DNA of 41,878 bases from Zoogloea sp. (lineage in GTDB: Bacteria > Pseudomonadota > Gammaproteobacteria > Burkholderiales > Rhodocyclaceae): NCBI GenBank assembly GCA_016720685.1, contig JADKKC010000046.1, forward strand, positions 1 through 41,878, read 5' to 3'. The notes under the pieces are model-generated. The model searched no databases and was not told the DNA's origin. It saw nothing but the letters and a program-made list of their open reading frames with translations. Shown in pieces: positions 18,963-27,380 of this stretch (position 1 is its first letter; every line of letters begins with the position of its first letter). The translations under genes were made by a program, and so were the position numbers.

Positions 18963-20969
18963 ATGAACACCCGTCTGCCCGCCGCCACGCTGTCCTCCCA
19001 GGACAATGGCAAGATCGTCTCGGCCCGCGAAGCGGTGCGCCTCATCCGCGACGGCAACACCGTCGCCACCGGCGGCTTCGTCGGCATCGGCTTTCCCGAA
19101 AACATCGCCGTCGCCCTCGAAGCGCTCTACCTCGAAAATGAAGGCGAAGATATCCAGGGCCTCGGCGCCCCCCGCAACCTCACCCTCGTCTATGCCGGCG
19201 GCCAGGGCGACGGCAAGGAGCGCGGCCTCAACCACCTCGGCCACGACGGCCTCGTGGCGCGGGTGATCGGCGGGCACTGGGGCCTGGTGCCGCGCCTGCA
19301 GCAACTCGCCGTGGCCAACCGCATCGAAGCCTGGAACCTGCCCCAGGGCGTCATCAGCCACCTGTTCCGCGACATTGCCGCCGGCAAGCCCGGCACCCTC
19401 ACCCGGGTCGGCCTCGGCACCTTCGTCGATCCGCGCTTTGGCGGCGGCAAGCTCAACGCGCGCACCACCACCGACCTGGTCCGCGTGATGGACATCGATG
19501 GCGAGGAATACCTGTTCTACAAGGCCTTCCCGATCCACGTCGGCATCATCCGCGGCACCACCGCCGACCCGGACGGCAACATCACGATGGAAAAGGAGGC
19601 GCTGACCCTCGAAGCCCTGGCCATTGCAATGGCCGCCCACAACTCGGGCGGCATCGTCATCGCCCAGGTCGAGCGCATCGCCGAGCGCGGCTCGCTCAAC
19701 CCCCGCCAGGTGAAGATTCCCGGCATTTTGGTCAATTGCGTGGTGGTCGCCGAAAAACCCGAATACCACATGCAGACCTTCATCGAGCCCTACAGCCCGG
19801 CCTTCTCGGGCGAGCTGCGGGTGCCCATGTCGGGCATCGCCCCAATGGAGATGAGCGAGCGCAAGATCATCGCCCGCCGCGCCGCGCTGGAGCTGCGCGC
19901 CAACGCCGTCGTCAACCTGGGCATCGGCATGCCCGAGGGCATCGCCAATGTCGCCACCGAAGAAAAAGTCATCGACCTGATCACCATGACCGCCGAGCCG
20001 GGCGTCATCGGCGGCGTGCCGGCCGGCGGCCTCAACTTCGGCGCCGCGGTAAACACCCAGGCCATCATCGATCAGCCCAGCCAGTTCGACTTCTACGACG
20101 GCGGCGGGCTGGACATGGCCTTTCTCGGCCTGGCCCAGGCCGACCGGGAAGGCAATCTCAACGTGTCGCGCTTCGGCCCGCGCCTGGCCGGCGCCGGCGG
20201 TTTCATCAACATCAGCCAGAACGCCAAGAAGGTGGTTTTCGTCGGCACTTTCACGGCCGGCAACCTGGAGATCGCCGTCGCGGCCGGCAAGCTCGCCATC
20301 CTCAACGACGGCGGTTCATCCAAGTTCGTCGAGCAGGTGGAACACCGCACATTCAGCGGCCCGCAGGCCAACCGGCGCGGCACGCCGGTGCTCTACATCA
20401 CCGAGCGCTGCGTGTTCCGGCTCGGCCCGGACGGGCTCGAGCTGATCGAAGTGGCGCCGGGCATCGACATCCAGCGGGACATTCTGGACAAGATGGCCTT
20501 CCGCCCGCTGATTCCGGCCGAGCCGGCACTCATGGACCCGCGCATCTTTGCCGACGGCCCGATGAACCTGCGCCCCGATCTGCTCGAGATGCCGATGGAC
20601 GCCCGGCTCGCCTACGACCCGGCGGGCAAGCTGTTCTTCGTGAATTTCGAGGGATTGACGATCCGCAGCGCGGCCGACATCGAGCGCATCCGCGCGGCGG
20701 TGGAAGCCCGGGTGGCGCCGATCGGCCACAAGGTGAGCGCCGTCGTCAATTACGATCGATTCAACATTGAACCGGAATTGATCGACGCTTACGCGGCGAT
20801 GGTGAAGAAGCTGGTCGCCGCGCACTACACCAGCGTCACCCGCTACACTTCGAGCACCTTCCTGCGCCTGCAACTGGGCGCGGCCTTCACGCGCAGCGAG
20901 CAGCCGCCCCGGATGTACGGCAGCGTCGGTGAAGCCCAGGCCGGGCTCGCCGCGGGGCCGGCGGGCTAA
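18963..20969 (+). CDS. Acyl-CoA:acetate/3-ketoacid CoA-transferase with C-terminal extension
   Basis: 668 residues. The first ~525 residues are a fused alpha+beta class I CoA-transferase (YdiF type): GGFVGIGFPENIAVALEAL and the alpha-subunit glycine-rich region, a linker near 290-300, then the beta part VVNLGIGMPEGIANVA. The catalytic glutamate is Glu345 in TAEPGVIGGVPAGGLNFG. It would activate a short-chain acid by moving CoA from acetyl-CoA or another donor. About 140 extra residues follow (LRPDLLEMPMDARLAYDPAG to the end), including LFFVNFEGLTIRSAADIERI and VNYDRFNIEPELIDAYAAMV; E. coli YdiF, about 530 residues, lacks them. The extension is in frame with normal codon use, so it is not an artefact. 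The ATG follows a GGAG ribosome site and the gene is co-transcribed with the permease. Confidence 0.92.
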   Translation: MNTRLPAATLSSQDNGKIVSAREAVRLIRDGNTVATGGFVGIGFPENIAVALEALYLENEGEDIQGLGAPRNLTLVYAGGQGDGKERGLNHLGHDGLVARVIGGHWGLVPRLQQLAVANRIEAWNLPQGVISHLFRDIAAGKPGTLTRVGLGTFVDPRFGGGKLNARTTTDLVRVMDIDGEEYLFYKAFPIHVGIIRGTTADPDGNITMEKEALTLEALAIAMAAHNSGGIVIAQVERIAERGSLNPRQVKIPGILVNCVVVAEKPEYHMQTFIEPYSPAFSGELRVPMSGIAPMEMSERKIIARRAALELRANAVVNLGIGMPEGIANVATEEKVIDLITMTAEPGVIGGVPAGGLNFGAAVNTQAIIDQPSQFDFYDGGGLDMAFLGLAQADREGNLNVSRFGPRLAGAGGFINISQNAKKVVFVGTFTAGNLEIAVAAGKLAILNDGGSSKFVEQVEHRTFSGPQANRRGTPVLYITERCVFRLGPDGLELIEVAPGIDIQRDILDKMAFRPLIPAEPALMDPRIFADGPMNLRPDLLEMPMDARLAYDPAGKLFFVNFEGLTIRSAADIERIRAAVEARVAPIGHKVSAVVNYDRFNIEPELIDAYAAMVKKLVAAHYTSVTRYTSSTFLRLQLGAAFTRSEQPPRMYGSVGEAQAGLAAGPAG

Positions 20970-20986
20970 AAGCCGAAACCCGGCCT

Positions 20987-21301
20987 CTACTTGATGACCT
21001 CGACGATCTCGACGCCCATTTCGTAGAGGCCGCCCTCCGGCAGCCCGTGGCAACGGCGCACGCGCACCCGTGCGTGCAGGGCCTGCCAGGCACCGCCCGG
21101 CGCGGGCGGCAGCACGGCGATTTCGAAGACTTCATCCATCTGCGGCACGTGGGTGGAGTGGATGGTCATTCCCCCCACGCCCAGCTCGACGCAGGTCCCC
21201 ACGACGAGCGCGGCGCCGCCCTTCAGCTTGATTCCCACCTTGCAACCGAGCGGAATGCGGCGATCCCGGCGGCGTTCGGTCATGCGGTCCATGGCGTTCA
21301 T
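20987..21301 (-). CDS. PilZ domain protein
   Basis: 104 residues from the ATG at 21301. An upstream in-frame GTG and TTG could extend it to 120 residues, but no ribosome site decides between them. The region TERRRDRRIPLGCKVGIKL holds the RxxxR motif of c-di-GMP-binding PilZ domains. The second motif appears as VELGVGGMTIHS, with Glu-Leu in place of the usual D/N-x-S, so c-di-GMP binding may be weakened. The rest (FEIAVLPPAP, ARVRVRRCHG, YEMGVEIVEV) fits the PilZ beta barrel. It is convergent with the CoA-transferase gene and, given the many pilus and flagellar genes nearby, may relate to motility; this is only context. Confidence 0.78.
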   Translation of the reverse strand: MNAMDRMTERRRDRRIPLGCKVGIKLKGGAALVVGTCVELGVGGMTIHSTHVPQMDEVFEIAVLPPAPGGAWQALHARVRVRRCHGLPEGGLYEMGVEIVEVIK

Positions 21302-21548
21302 TCGTGCGTGCAATGCGCGCACCTTACGAAGTTCGGCCCTCCCCCGCAAGGCTCAGAGACGCTTGCAGGCAGGCGCGCTGGCCGGGGCGGCCGCAGCAGC
21401 CCCCACAACGAAAACCGCGAAGCCTGCGCTTGGTGATCTAATTACGAACGGTGGATCCTTGAAGGGCTGCCTGCGTCACCGCAAGCAAGGCCGGTTTGCC
21501 GGTGGCAGGCCGCGCCGCTCCACACCAAACCGCTGGCGCGTGAAAATC

Positions 21549-23252
21549 ATGAAGTCACCAACCGTTTACCTCTGGCGACGCTTCTGGGCCATTGCCTGGC
21601 CCTACTGGCGCCATGGCGAAAAGCTGAAGGCGTGGGGCCTGCTGGCGCTGCTGGTGATCCTTCTGGTGGGGCAGACACGCTTCGCGGTCCTCCTCAACGA
21701 GCTGACCGGCGAATTCACATCCGCCCTCGCCGCCCGCGACGAAGCGCGCTTCTGGGAAGCCATCCAGACCTGCGTGCTGGTGGTCATTGCCGCGGTGCCG
21801 ATCCTGGCCCTCTTCTACTACGTTCGCGACAACCTCGGCATTCACTGGCGACGCTGGCTCTCCGAGCGCTTCCTCGAAAAATACTTCAGCCACCGCCAGT
21901 TCTACGAACTCAACGCCAACGCCGCCATCGACAACCCGGACCAGCGGATCGCCGAGGACATCAACACCTTCACCCAGCGCTCGCTGTATTTCCTGCTGAT
22001 CTTCACCGGCGCGCTGCTGCAACTGGTGGCCTTCAGCCGCGTACTGTGGTCGATCTCCCACGAGCTGGTGTATTTCCTGGTGTGCTACGCCACCGTCGGC
22101 ACGCTGATCACCATCTACGTGTTCGGCATCCGGCTGATGAACCTCAACTTTCTCCAGCTGCGGCGGGAGGCGGATTTTCGCTATGGCCTGGTGCGGGTGC
22201 GCGAAAACGCCGAATCCATCGCCTTCTACCGGGGCGAGGCGCAGGAGCTGCAACAAATCAGGCGCCGCTTCACGATGGCGTTCAACAACTACAAACGCCT
22301 GATCCGCAACCAGTTCGGCCTCAACCTTTTCCAGCAGGCCTTCTCATTGCTGACCGTCGTCATCCCGAGCGCCATCATTGCCGAGCGCGTGCTGTCGGGC
22401 GAACTGGAAGTGGGTCGGGCGGTGCAGGCCGCCGGCGCCTTCGCGGCGGTGCTGAGCGCCATTTCGGTCGTCATCGAAAACTTCGAAAGCCTGAGCCGCT
22501 TCGCCGCCGGCGTCGAACGTCTCGACACCCTGGCCGGCGTGCTGTCCGGACAGCCGGCCGAGGCGGCCCCGAAGGGCAGCACCATCCACGCGCAGGAAGC
22601 CCCCCACCTCACGCTGGACGATGTGACCCTGCAAACGCCGGGAAACCAGCGCACGCTGGTACAAAAGCTGTCGATCGCGATCAGGCCCGGCGAGGGGCTG
22701 ATGATTGTCGGCCAGAGCGGCAGCGGCAAGAGTTCGTTGCTGCGCGCCATTGCCGGCCTCTGGCAATCAGGCGAGGGCACGATCTACAGACCGCCGCCGA
22801 AGGACATCCTCTTTCTGCCCCAACAGCCCTACATGCTGATCGGCAGCCTGCGGGCCCAGCTGCTTTACCCCAACCAAGACACCTCGATCGGCGACGCGCA
22901 GTTGCTGGAGGTGCTGGAGAAGGTCAAGCTGACCGATCTGGCAAGCCGTTTCGGCGGCCTCGACCTGGAACTCGACTGGGAGAAAGTGCTTTCGGTCGGT
23001 GAACAGCAGCGCCTGGCCTTTGCCCGTGTGCTGCTCGCCCGGCCCCGCTTCGCCATTCTCGACGAGGCTACCAGCGCCCTCGACCCCGCCAACGAAGCCG
23101 CGCTCTACCGGCAACTGCAGGAAACCGGAACAACGCTGGTCAGCGTTGCCCACCGCGCCAGCATCCTCAAGTACCACACTCAGGTGCTGGAGCTGACCGG
23201 CAACTGCGGCTGGGCCACGCACGCGGCGAGCCGCTACCGGTTTAGCCAGTAA
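21549..23252 (+). CDS. SbmA/BacA-type ABC transporter (fused permease and ATPase)
   Basis: 567 residues. An N-terminal permease of the ABC_membrane_2 family has about six helices, with FLEKYFSHRQFYELNANAAIDNPDQRIAEDI, the DNPDQRI hallmark of the SbmA/BacA/YddA and ABCD-like group. The ATPase domain has Walker A GQSGSGKSSLLRAIAGLW, a Q-loop (FLPQQPYMLIGSLRAQL), signature SVGEQQRLAFARVLL, Walker B FAILDEATSALD and switch His (VAHRAS). Relatives move peptides, cobalamin or long-chain fatty acids; the substrate here is unknown. The frame is open far upstream, but the family N-terminus and the ATG at 21549 set the start; GTG 21540 is an alternative. The 247 bp back to the PilZ gene hold nothing else I can support. 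Confidence 0.9.
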   Translation: MKSPTVYLWRRFWAIAWPYWRHGEKLKAWGLLALLVILLVGQTRFAVLLNELTGEFTSALAARDEARFWEAIQTCVLVVIAAVPILALFYYVRDNLGIHWRRWLSERFLEKYFSHRQFYELNANAAIDNPDQRIAEDINTFTQRSLYFLLIFTGALLQLVAFSRVLWSISHELVYFLVCYATVGTLITIYVFGIRLMNLNFLQLRREADFRYGLVRVRENAESIAFYRGEAQELQQIRRRFTMAFNNYKRLIRNQFGLNLFQQAFSLLTVVIPSAIIAERVLSGELEVGRAVQAAGAFAAVLSAISVVIENFESLSRFAAGVERLDTLAGVLSGQPAEAAPKGSTIHAQEAPHLTLDDVTLQTPGNQRTLVQKLSIAIRPGEGLMIVGQSGSGKSSLLRAIAGLWQSGEGTIYRPPPKDILFLPQQPYMLIGSLRAQLLYPNQDTSIGDAQLLEVLEKVKLTDLASRFGGLDLELDWEKVLSVGEQQRLAFARVLLARPRFAILDEATSALDPANEAALYRQLQETGTTLVSVAHRASILKYHTQVLELTGNCGWATHAASRYRFSQ

Positions 23253-23264
23253 GGGCTGGAAGAG

Positions 23265-23741
23265 TCACGGTTTGGCGGCCGCCACCGGCGGCGTAACGCG
23301 CAGCAGGCGCACTTCGCCGTAAGCCACGCGCCGTGCAAAAGGCCGCGAACTTTCAATGCCCTGCTGCCATGTCAGCACCTCGTAGGCGCCAAAGCCGGGC
23401 TGACCGGCGAGCTGGGCGGCACGCCGGCTGAACACCTGGCGGGCCTCGCCGTCGCCGCCGTTGTGAATGGCCTTGTGGCGCAGCGCGAGAAGGTAGCGGT
23501 CTTCCCCCTGGCGGGATTCCTCGATCGTCCAGTTGGGCGCCAGCGGATCGAGCACAAGGTAAAACACCACCGCACCGGCAATCATCGGCATCTTGAGGTA
23601 GCCGGCATCCGAGGCCAGCATGGCGCCGGCCGGCAGCGCCGCCCAATCCAGCGAAGGCGCAGTGCTGCAGCCGGCGGCGAGGGCGGCGAGCGCCACGGCG
23701 GCGGTGGCACGCCGAAACGCTTTCACGGTCGTGTAGCTCAC
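23265..23741 (-). CDS. Uncharacterised lipoprotein coupled to flgL
   Basis: 158 residues with a GTG start. An N-terminal basic/hydrophobic segment ends in the lipobox LAAGC, so the protein is a predicted outer-membrane or periplasmic lipoprotein. A second hydrophobic stretch (MIAGAVVFYLVLDPLAPNW) is followed by a soluble region with Arg-rich segments (EARQVFSRRAAQLAGQPGFGAYEVLTW). I recognise no family. Its start overlaps the flgL stop (GTGA), which implies translational coupling and co-expression with the late flagellar rod/hook genes; a role in the flagellum is possible but unproven. It is convergent with the ABC transporter gene, 12 bp away. Confidence 0.72.
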   Translation of the reverse strand: MSYTTVKAFRRATAAVALAALAAGCSTAPSLDWAALPAGAMLASDAGYLKMPMIAGAVVFYLVLDPLAPNWTIEESRQGEDRYLLALRHKAIHNGGDGEARQVFSRRAAQLAGQPGFGAYEVLTWQQGIESSRPFARRVAYGEVRLLRVTPPVAAAKP

Positions 23742-24925
23742 AGGTAGTTGAAGAGCGACAGGTTGCTCACCTTCATGAAGCTTTGCTGGGCGGCTTCGAG
23801 ATAGGTTTTCTGCTGGGCCAGGTTGCTGATGGACTCGGCGAAGCTGGCCTCGTCGCTCCCCTCCAGGCGCGACAGGGTTTGGGTGTATTGCAGGTCGAGA
23901 TCCCCGTTGATGTTCTGCTGGGTTTCAACCTCGACCATGCGCGAACCTACCCCCGAGCGAACCCGGGAAACGCTCTCCTGCACCGCATCCATGCCGGCGA
24001 TGGCCTGCAGGCCACCGAAGCGGGTCGCCGCCGAATTGCCCGAGTTGAGGGCCGTCACGAAGTTGCCGAGCACATCGAAGGTGCTGGCCACGGTGGAGAC
24101 CGAGTAGGTGTTGCCCGCCGCCGGTGCGCCGCTGAGGTTCAGGGTGACGCCGTCAAAGGCAAGGCTGACCTCGCCGCTGGCGGATACGCTGGGCGTGACG
24201 GACACGGGCGAGCCGGCCGTGGCATCGACAACCTGGTAGCTCGGCCCGGCGCCAACGCTCACCTCGTAGCTATGCCCGTTGTAGCTGGACAGGGACGTGC
24301 CCGTGACCAGCGCCGAACCGGTGTTGCCCGCCCCGCCGAGCGCAAAGGCCGAACCGCTGGTCGCGCGGATGGTGTTGAAGATTTCATCGCCGGAGCTGGT
24401 GATCGGCAGGTTGCGCGAGGCCGAGATCTGCAGCGTGCGGGCGCCCTGGTCACCCTGGTAGCTCACGCCGCCGGCAAGGCCGCCGGTGAAGGGCTGGGCG
24501 TTGCTGCGATAGCCGCCGAACACGAAGTCGCCGGTGGAATCCTGGCTGTTGGCGATGCCCAGGAGCGCCGAGAACTGCTCCTTGATGTCGGCGCCGATGG
24601 CCGCCTGTTCGCTGCTGCTGTAGGCACCGTTGCCGGATTCGACGGCCCGGGTGCGCACGTAGGTGACGATTCCGTTGGCCGCGTCGAGCTTGCTGTCCAC
24701 CAGCTTGAGGGCATCGTTGGCGTAGCCCTGGTTGGCCGCGTAGAGGGCATTGACCCCTTTCGACTGGGACACTTCCAGTGCCCGCGCCGAAGCAACCGGG
24801 TCGTCGGACGGACGCAGCAGCTGCCGCCCGGTGGCGACCTGCAGCTGGGTGTCGAGCAGCCTGGCGCTCTGCTTCTGCATCGAGAAGACGCCGGAGTCGA
24901 AAATCATGCCGGTAGTCACACGCAT
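23738..24925 (-). CDS. flgL: Flagellar hook-associated protein 3 FlgL
   Basis: 395 residues. FlgL joins the hook-associated protein FlgK to the first flagellin subunits. The N-terminal helix region MRVTTGMIFDSGVFSMQKQSARLLDTQLQVATGRQLLRPSDDPVASARAL is a classic FlgL/flagellin D0-D1 start. The C-terminal helices (DLDLQYTQTLSRLEGSDEASFAESISNLAQQKTYLEAAQQSFMKVSNLSLFNYL) are equally typical. It follows flgK by 15 bp and its stop overlaps the start of the lipoprotein gene. Confidence 0.96.
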   Translation of the reverse strand: MRVTTGMIFDSGVFSMQKQSARLLDTQLQVATGRQLLRPSDDPVASARALEVSQSKGVNALYAANQGYANDALKLVDSKLDAANGIVTYVRTRAVESGNGAYSSSEQAAIGADIKEQFSALLGIANSQDSTGDFVFGGYRSNAQPFTGGLAGGVSYQGDQGARTLQISASRNLPITSSGDEIFNTIRATSGSAFALGGAGNTGSALVTGTSLSSYNGHSYEVSVGAGPSYQVVDATAGSPVSVTPSVSASGEVSLAFDGVTLNLSGAPAAGNTYSVSTVASTFDVLGNFVTALNSGNSAATRFGGLQAIAGMDAVQESVSRVRSGVGSRMVEVETQQNINGDLDLQYTQTLSRLEGSDEASFAESISNLAQQKTYLEAAQQSFMKVSNLSLFNYL

Positions 24926-24940
24926 GATGGTTCCTTCAGG

Positions 24941-27273
24941 TTATGCGCCGAGAGACAGCACTTGATCGAAAAGCTTGGAGGCAATGCTCATGACCTTGCC
25001 TGCCGCCTGGTATGCCTGTTGATAACGGATCAGGTTGGCCGCTTCTTCATCGAGATTGACGCCGGCGGCCGATTTTTGTGCAGCGGTCGCCTGCTCGACG
25101 AGGCTTTCCTGGGCGTCGCGGTTCACATTGACTTCACGGGCCTTGTTGCCCACCGAGCTGACCAGCTGGGAATACACCGACTGGAAGCTTGCCGACGGCT
25201 GGCCGTTGGCCGAGAGCAACGTCTTGGTGGTTTGCAGCTTGCCCAGCAGCACGGCGTTGCGGCTGTCGGACACGCCGCTGGTGTTGGCACCGATGGCGAA
25301 CCGGTCGGCGTTCTGCGGGGCGCCCGAAACGGCGAAGGAGACTTCCTGCACAAAGGCCCCGGAAGTGTCGGTATGCCCGAAGGCGATGCTCATGCCGCTG
25401 GTGTAGGAACCGGCGTGCCCGGCGCGCTGACTTGCTGGGTACCGTTGAGCGGCGTGTAGGCGACTCTCATGCCGCTCGGCAGGTTATTCACGCTCAGGGT
25501 GTTGGCGCTGCTGTTGTAGTTCAGCGTGGTCAGGCCGGCCTGCAGGCTCGCCAGGTTCTGGGTGTTGGTCACCACCGGCGCGCTGATGCTGGCGGTGCCG
25601 AGGTTGCTCGAGCCGCCGCCGAGCAAAAAGGTGTTGCCGTTTGCCGGTGCGCCGGAAATGCTGAAGGAGACGTCCTTGACGTTGCCGCTGCTCCCCGCGT
25701 GCCACAGTGCAACGGTCATGCCGCTGGTGTAGGGAATGGAGGCTGCTGCAGCGGGGCCGACCACGCTGCCGCTGGCATTCGTGTAGCTCACGAGCGTCCC
25801 GCTGGGCAGGCCGCTGGGGTCCAGATTGCCGGTGCCCGCGTTATAGGTGAACACGCTGTTCGCGGCATCCAGGTTGACAAGCCTGTCGTTGCTCCAGATC
25901 GTCGGGGCGCTGATTGCGGTTGCGCCGTTGCTGGCAGTGGTGCTGAGCAAACCCGTCGAGCCGGCGCGGGCGCTGAGCGGCGCGGCGGCGGCGACCATGC
26001 GCGTGTCGGTGAGGGTGACTTCGAAATTGCCTGCCGCGTGGCGGGTCGGCTGGATCAGGAAGCTGTCGCCGACCATCGAAGTGCTGGCCGGGGTGATCGA
26101 CAGGCCCACGTCAGCGGCCGATATCGCGGCGCCGTCCGAGACGCGCTTGAGGGTGTAGCTGCCGACGGTATCGGTGAAGGTGAGCTTGTAGTCGTCGCCG
26201 CTGAGCTTGGAAACATCCGTGAAATCAACCGCCGGGAAAGCCGTGGAGGCGTTGCTGTACCGGGTGACGCTGACTTCGGCCTGATTGAAGAAGTCGCCAC
26301 CGAGCTTGCCGTTGAGATCCTGCCCCAGGGCGTGCTGGGCATTGAAAGCCGTGCCGATGCCGACCGCGATGAGGCCGAGCTGGTTCTGGGCCGAATCGAG
26401 GGCGCCGGAGCGCATCGCCAGCAGGCCGCCGAGCTTGCCGCCGCCGAGCAGGCTTTCCGGAATCGCGATCGCCCCGCCGTTCTGGGTGAGGATGTTGGCG
26501 TCGAGGCGGCTGGGGTCGGCGATGGACGGCAGCGCCTTGAGGGTGGTTGCGGTGGAACCGACCACCAGCGGCTGGCCGGTGCCGATGAAGATCGACATGG
26601 CCCCGTCGGAATCGACATTGGTGGACACCCGCACCAGCTGGTTGAGCTCCTGGATGAGCTGGTCGCGCGTGTCGAGCAGATCGTTGGCCGGCTGGGCCGA
26701 ACCGGCCTGCTGGGCGACCATGATCTTGTTGTTCACTTCGGCGATGTTCTTGGCGTAGGTGCTGATGGCACCCACCGTTTCGCCAATCTGGCTTTCCAGC
26801 CCGCCACGCACCTCGTCCAGCCGCTCGGAGAGGTTGCGCAGGCGCGACACCAGGCTCTGGGCGGTGGAGATCATCGACTGGCGGGCCGGAATGCTCGACG
26901 GGTTGGCGGCCACTTCCTGCACGCCGCCGAAGAAGGATTCCAGCGCCGGGCTGAGGCCGACCGACGCATCGGCCAGCATGTTGTCGATCTGGGCGATCTC
27001 GGTGCTGTAGGTGTCGTACTCGTTGTACTTGGTGTCGGCCGCCAGCACCTGGTTGTTCAGGAAGGCGTTGTAGGCGCGCTTGACGGTATCGACCCGGGTG
27101 CCTTCCCCAAAGAAGCCGGCGCCGGTGAACATCGCCGGGTTGGTGCTCTGAACGGTGTTCTGGCGGCTGTAGCCGGCGGTGCCCGCATTGGAGATGTTGT
27201 GGCTGGTCGTGATCAGCCCCGCCTGGGCGGCGTTGAGGCCGGTGAGACCGATGCTGAAGAGGCTGCTGCCCAT
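24941..27273 (-). CDS. flgK: Flagellar hook-associated protein 1 FlgK (one frameshift)
   Basis: FlgK is the first hook-filament junction protein. Corrected length is about 777 residues, longer than usual. The N-terminus MGSSLFSIGLTGLNAAQAGLITTSHNISNAGTAGYSRQ is the rod/hook family signature. The C-terminus NLDEEAANLIRYQQAYQAAGKVMSIASKLFDQVL is typical FlgK. The frame breaks at about 25405-25413: the main frame ends GTPVPTPAA-stop at 25390, while the C-terminal 150 residues lie in another frame. Adding one base in the GCCGG at this point restores GSYTSGMSIAF, which matches the internal repeat copy IPYTSGMTVAL, so the break is very likely a one-base deletion in the sequence. A sigma-54 promoter precedes the gene. 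The insert domain contains a 109-residue tandem duplication. Confidence 0.93.
25262..25914 (-). repeat. Tandem duplication of 109 codons inside flgK
   Basis: Two copies of about 327 bp, at 25588-25914 and 25262-25587. Paired landmarks are ISAPTIW/ISAPVV, LPSGTLVSYT/LPSGMRVAYT, YTSGMTVALWH/YTSGMSIAFGH and DVSFSISGAPANGNTF/EVSFAVSGAPQNADRF. A 17-bp stretch is identical at 25717-25733 and 25391-25407. The copies have diverged elsewhere, so the duplication is old. Confidence 0.8.
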
Positions 27274-27312
27274 GATCCGCGTCCTTGAGTCGGGGGTGTC
27301 TGCAGATCACCT

Positions 27313-27328
27313 TGCAAGAACTCTGCCA
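27313..27328 (-). promoter_or_regulatory. Sigma-54 promoter upstream of flgK
   Basis: Read on the minus strand, TGGCAGAGTTCTTGCA matches TGGCAC-N5-TTGCA with one mismatch, and the GG and GC are 10 bp apart. The predicted start is near 27302, about 29 bp before the flgK ATG. Three GGAA-containing repeats (GCCGGAA, TCGGAA, GCCGGAA) lie just upstream on the same strand and might bind an activator. It would let flgK-flgL and the lipoprotein gene be transcribed independently of flgB. Confidence 0.75.
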
Positions 27329-27380
27329 GGTTCCGGCTTCCGACTTTCCGGCGGGACGCGGCGCGGCGCCCCGGCGTGCT

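Noticed and set aside
21153..21548. In-frame upstream extension of the ABC transporter by about 130 residues.
   Set aside because: The translation overlaps the PilZ gene antisense, shows no family similarity, and the SbmA/BacA-type N-terminus begins at MKSPTVYLWRRFW.
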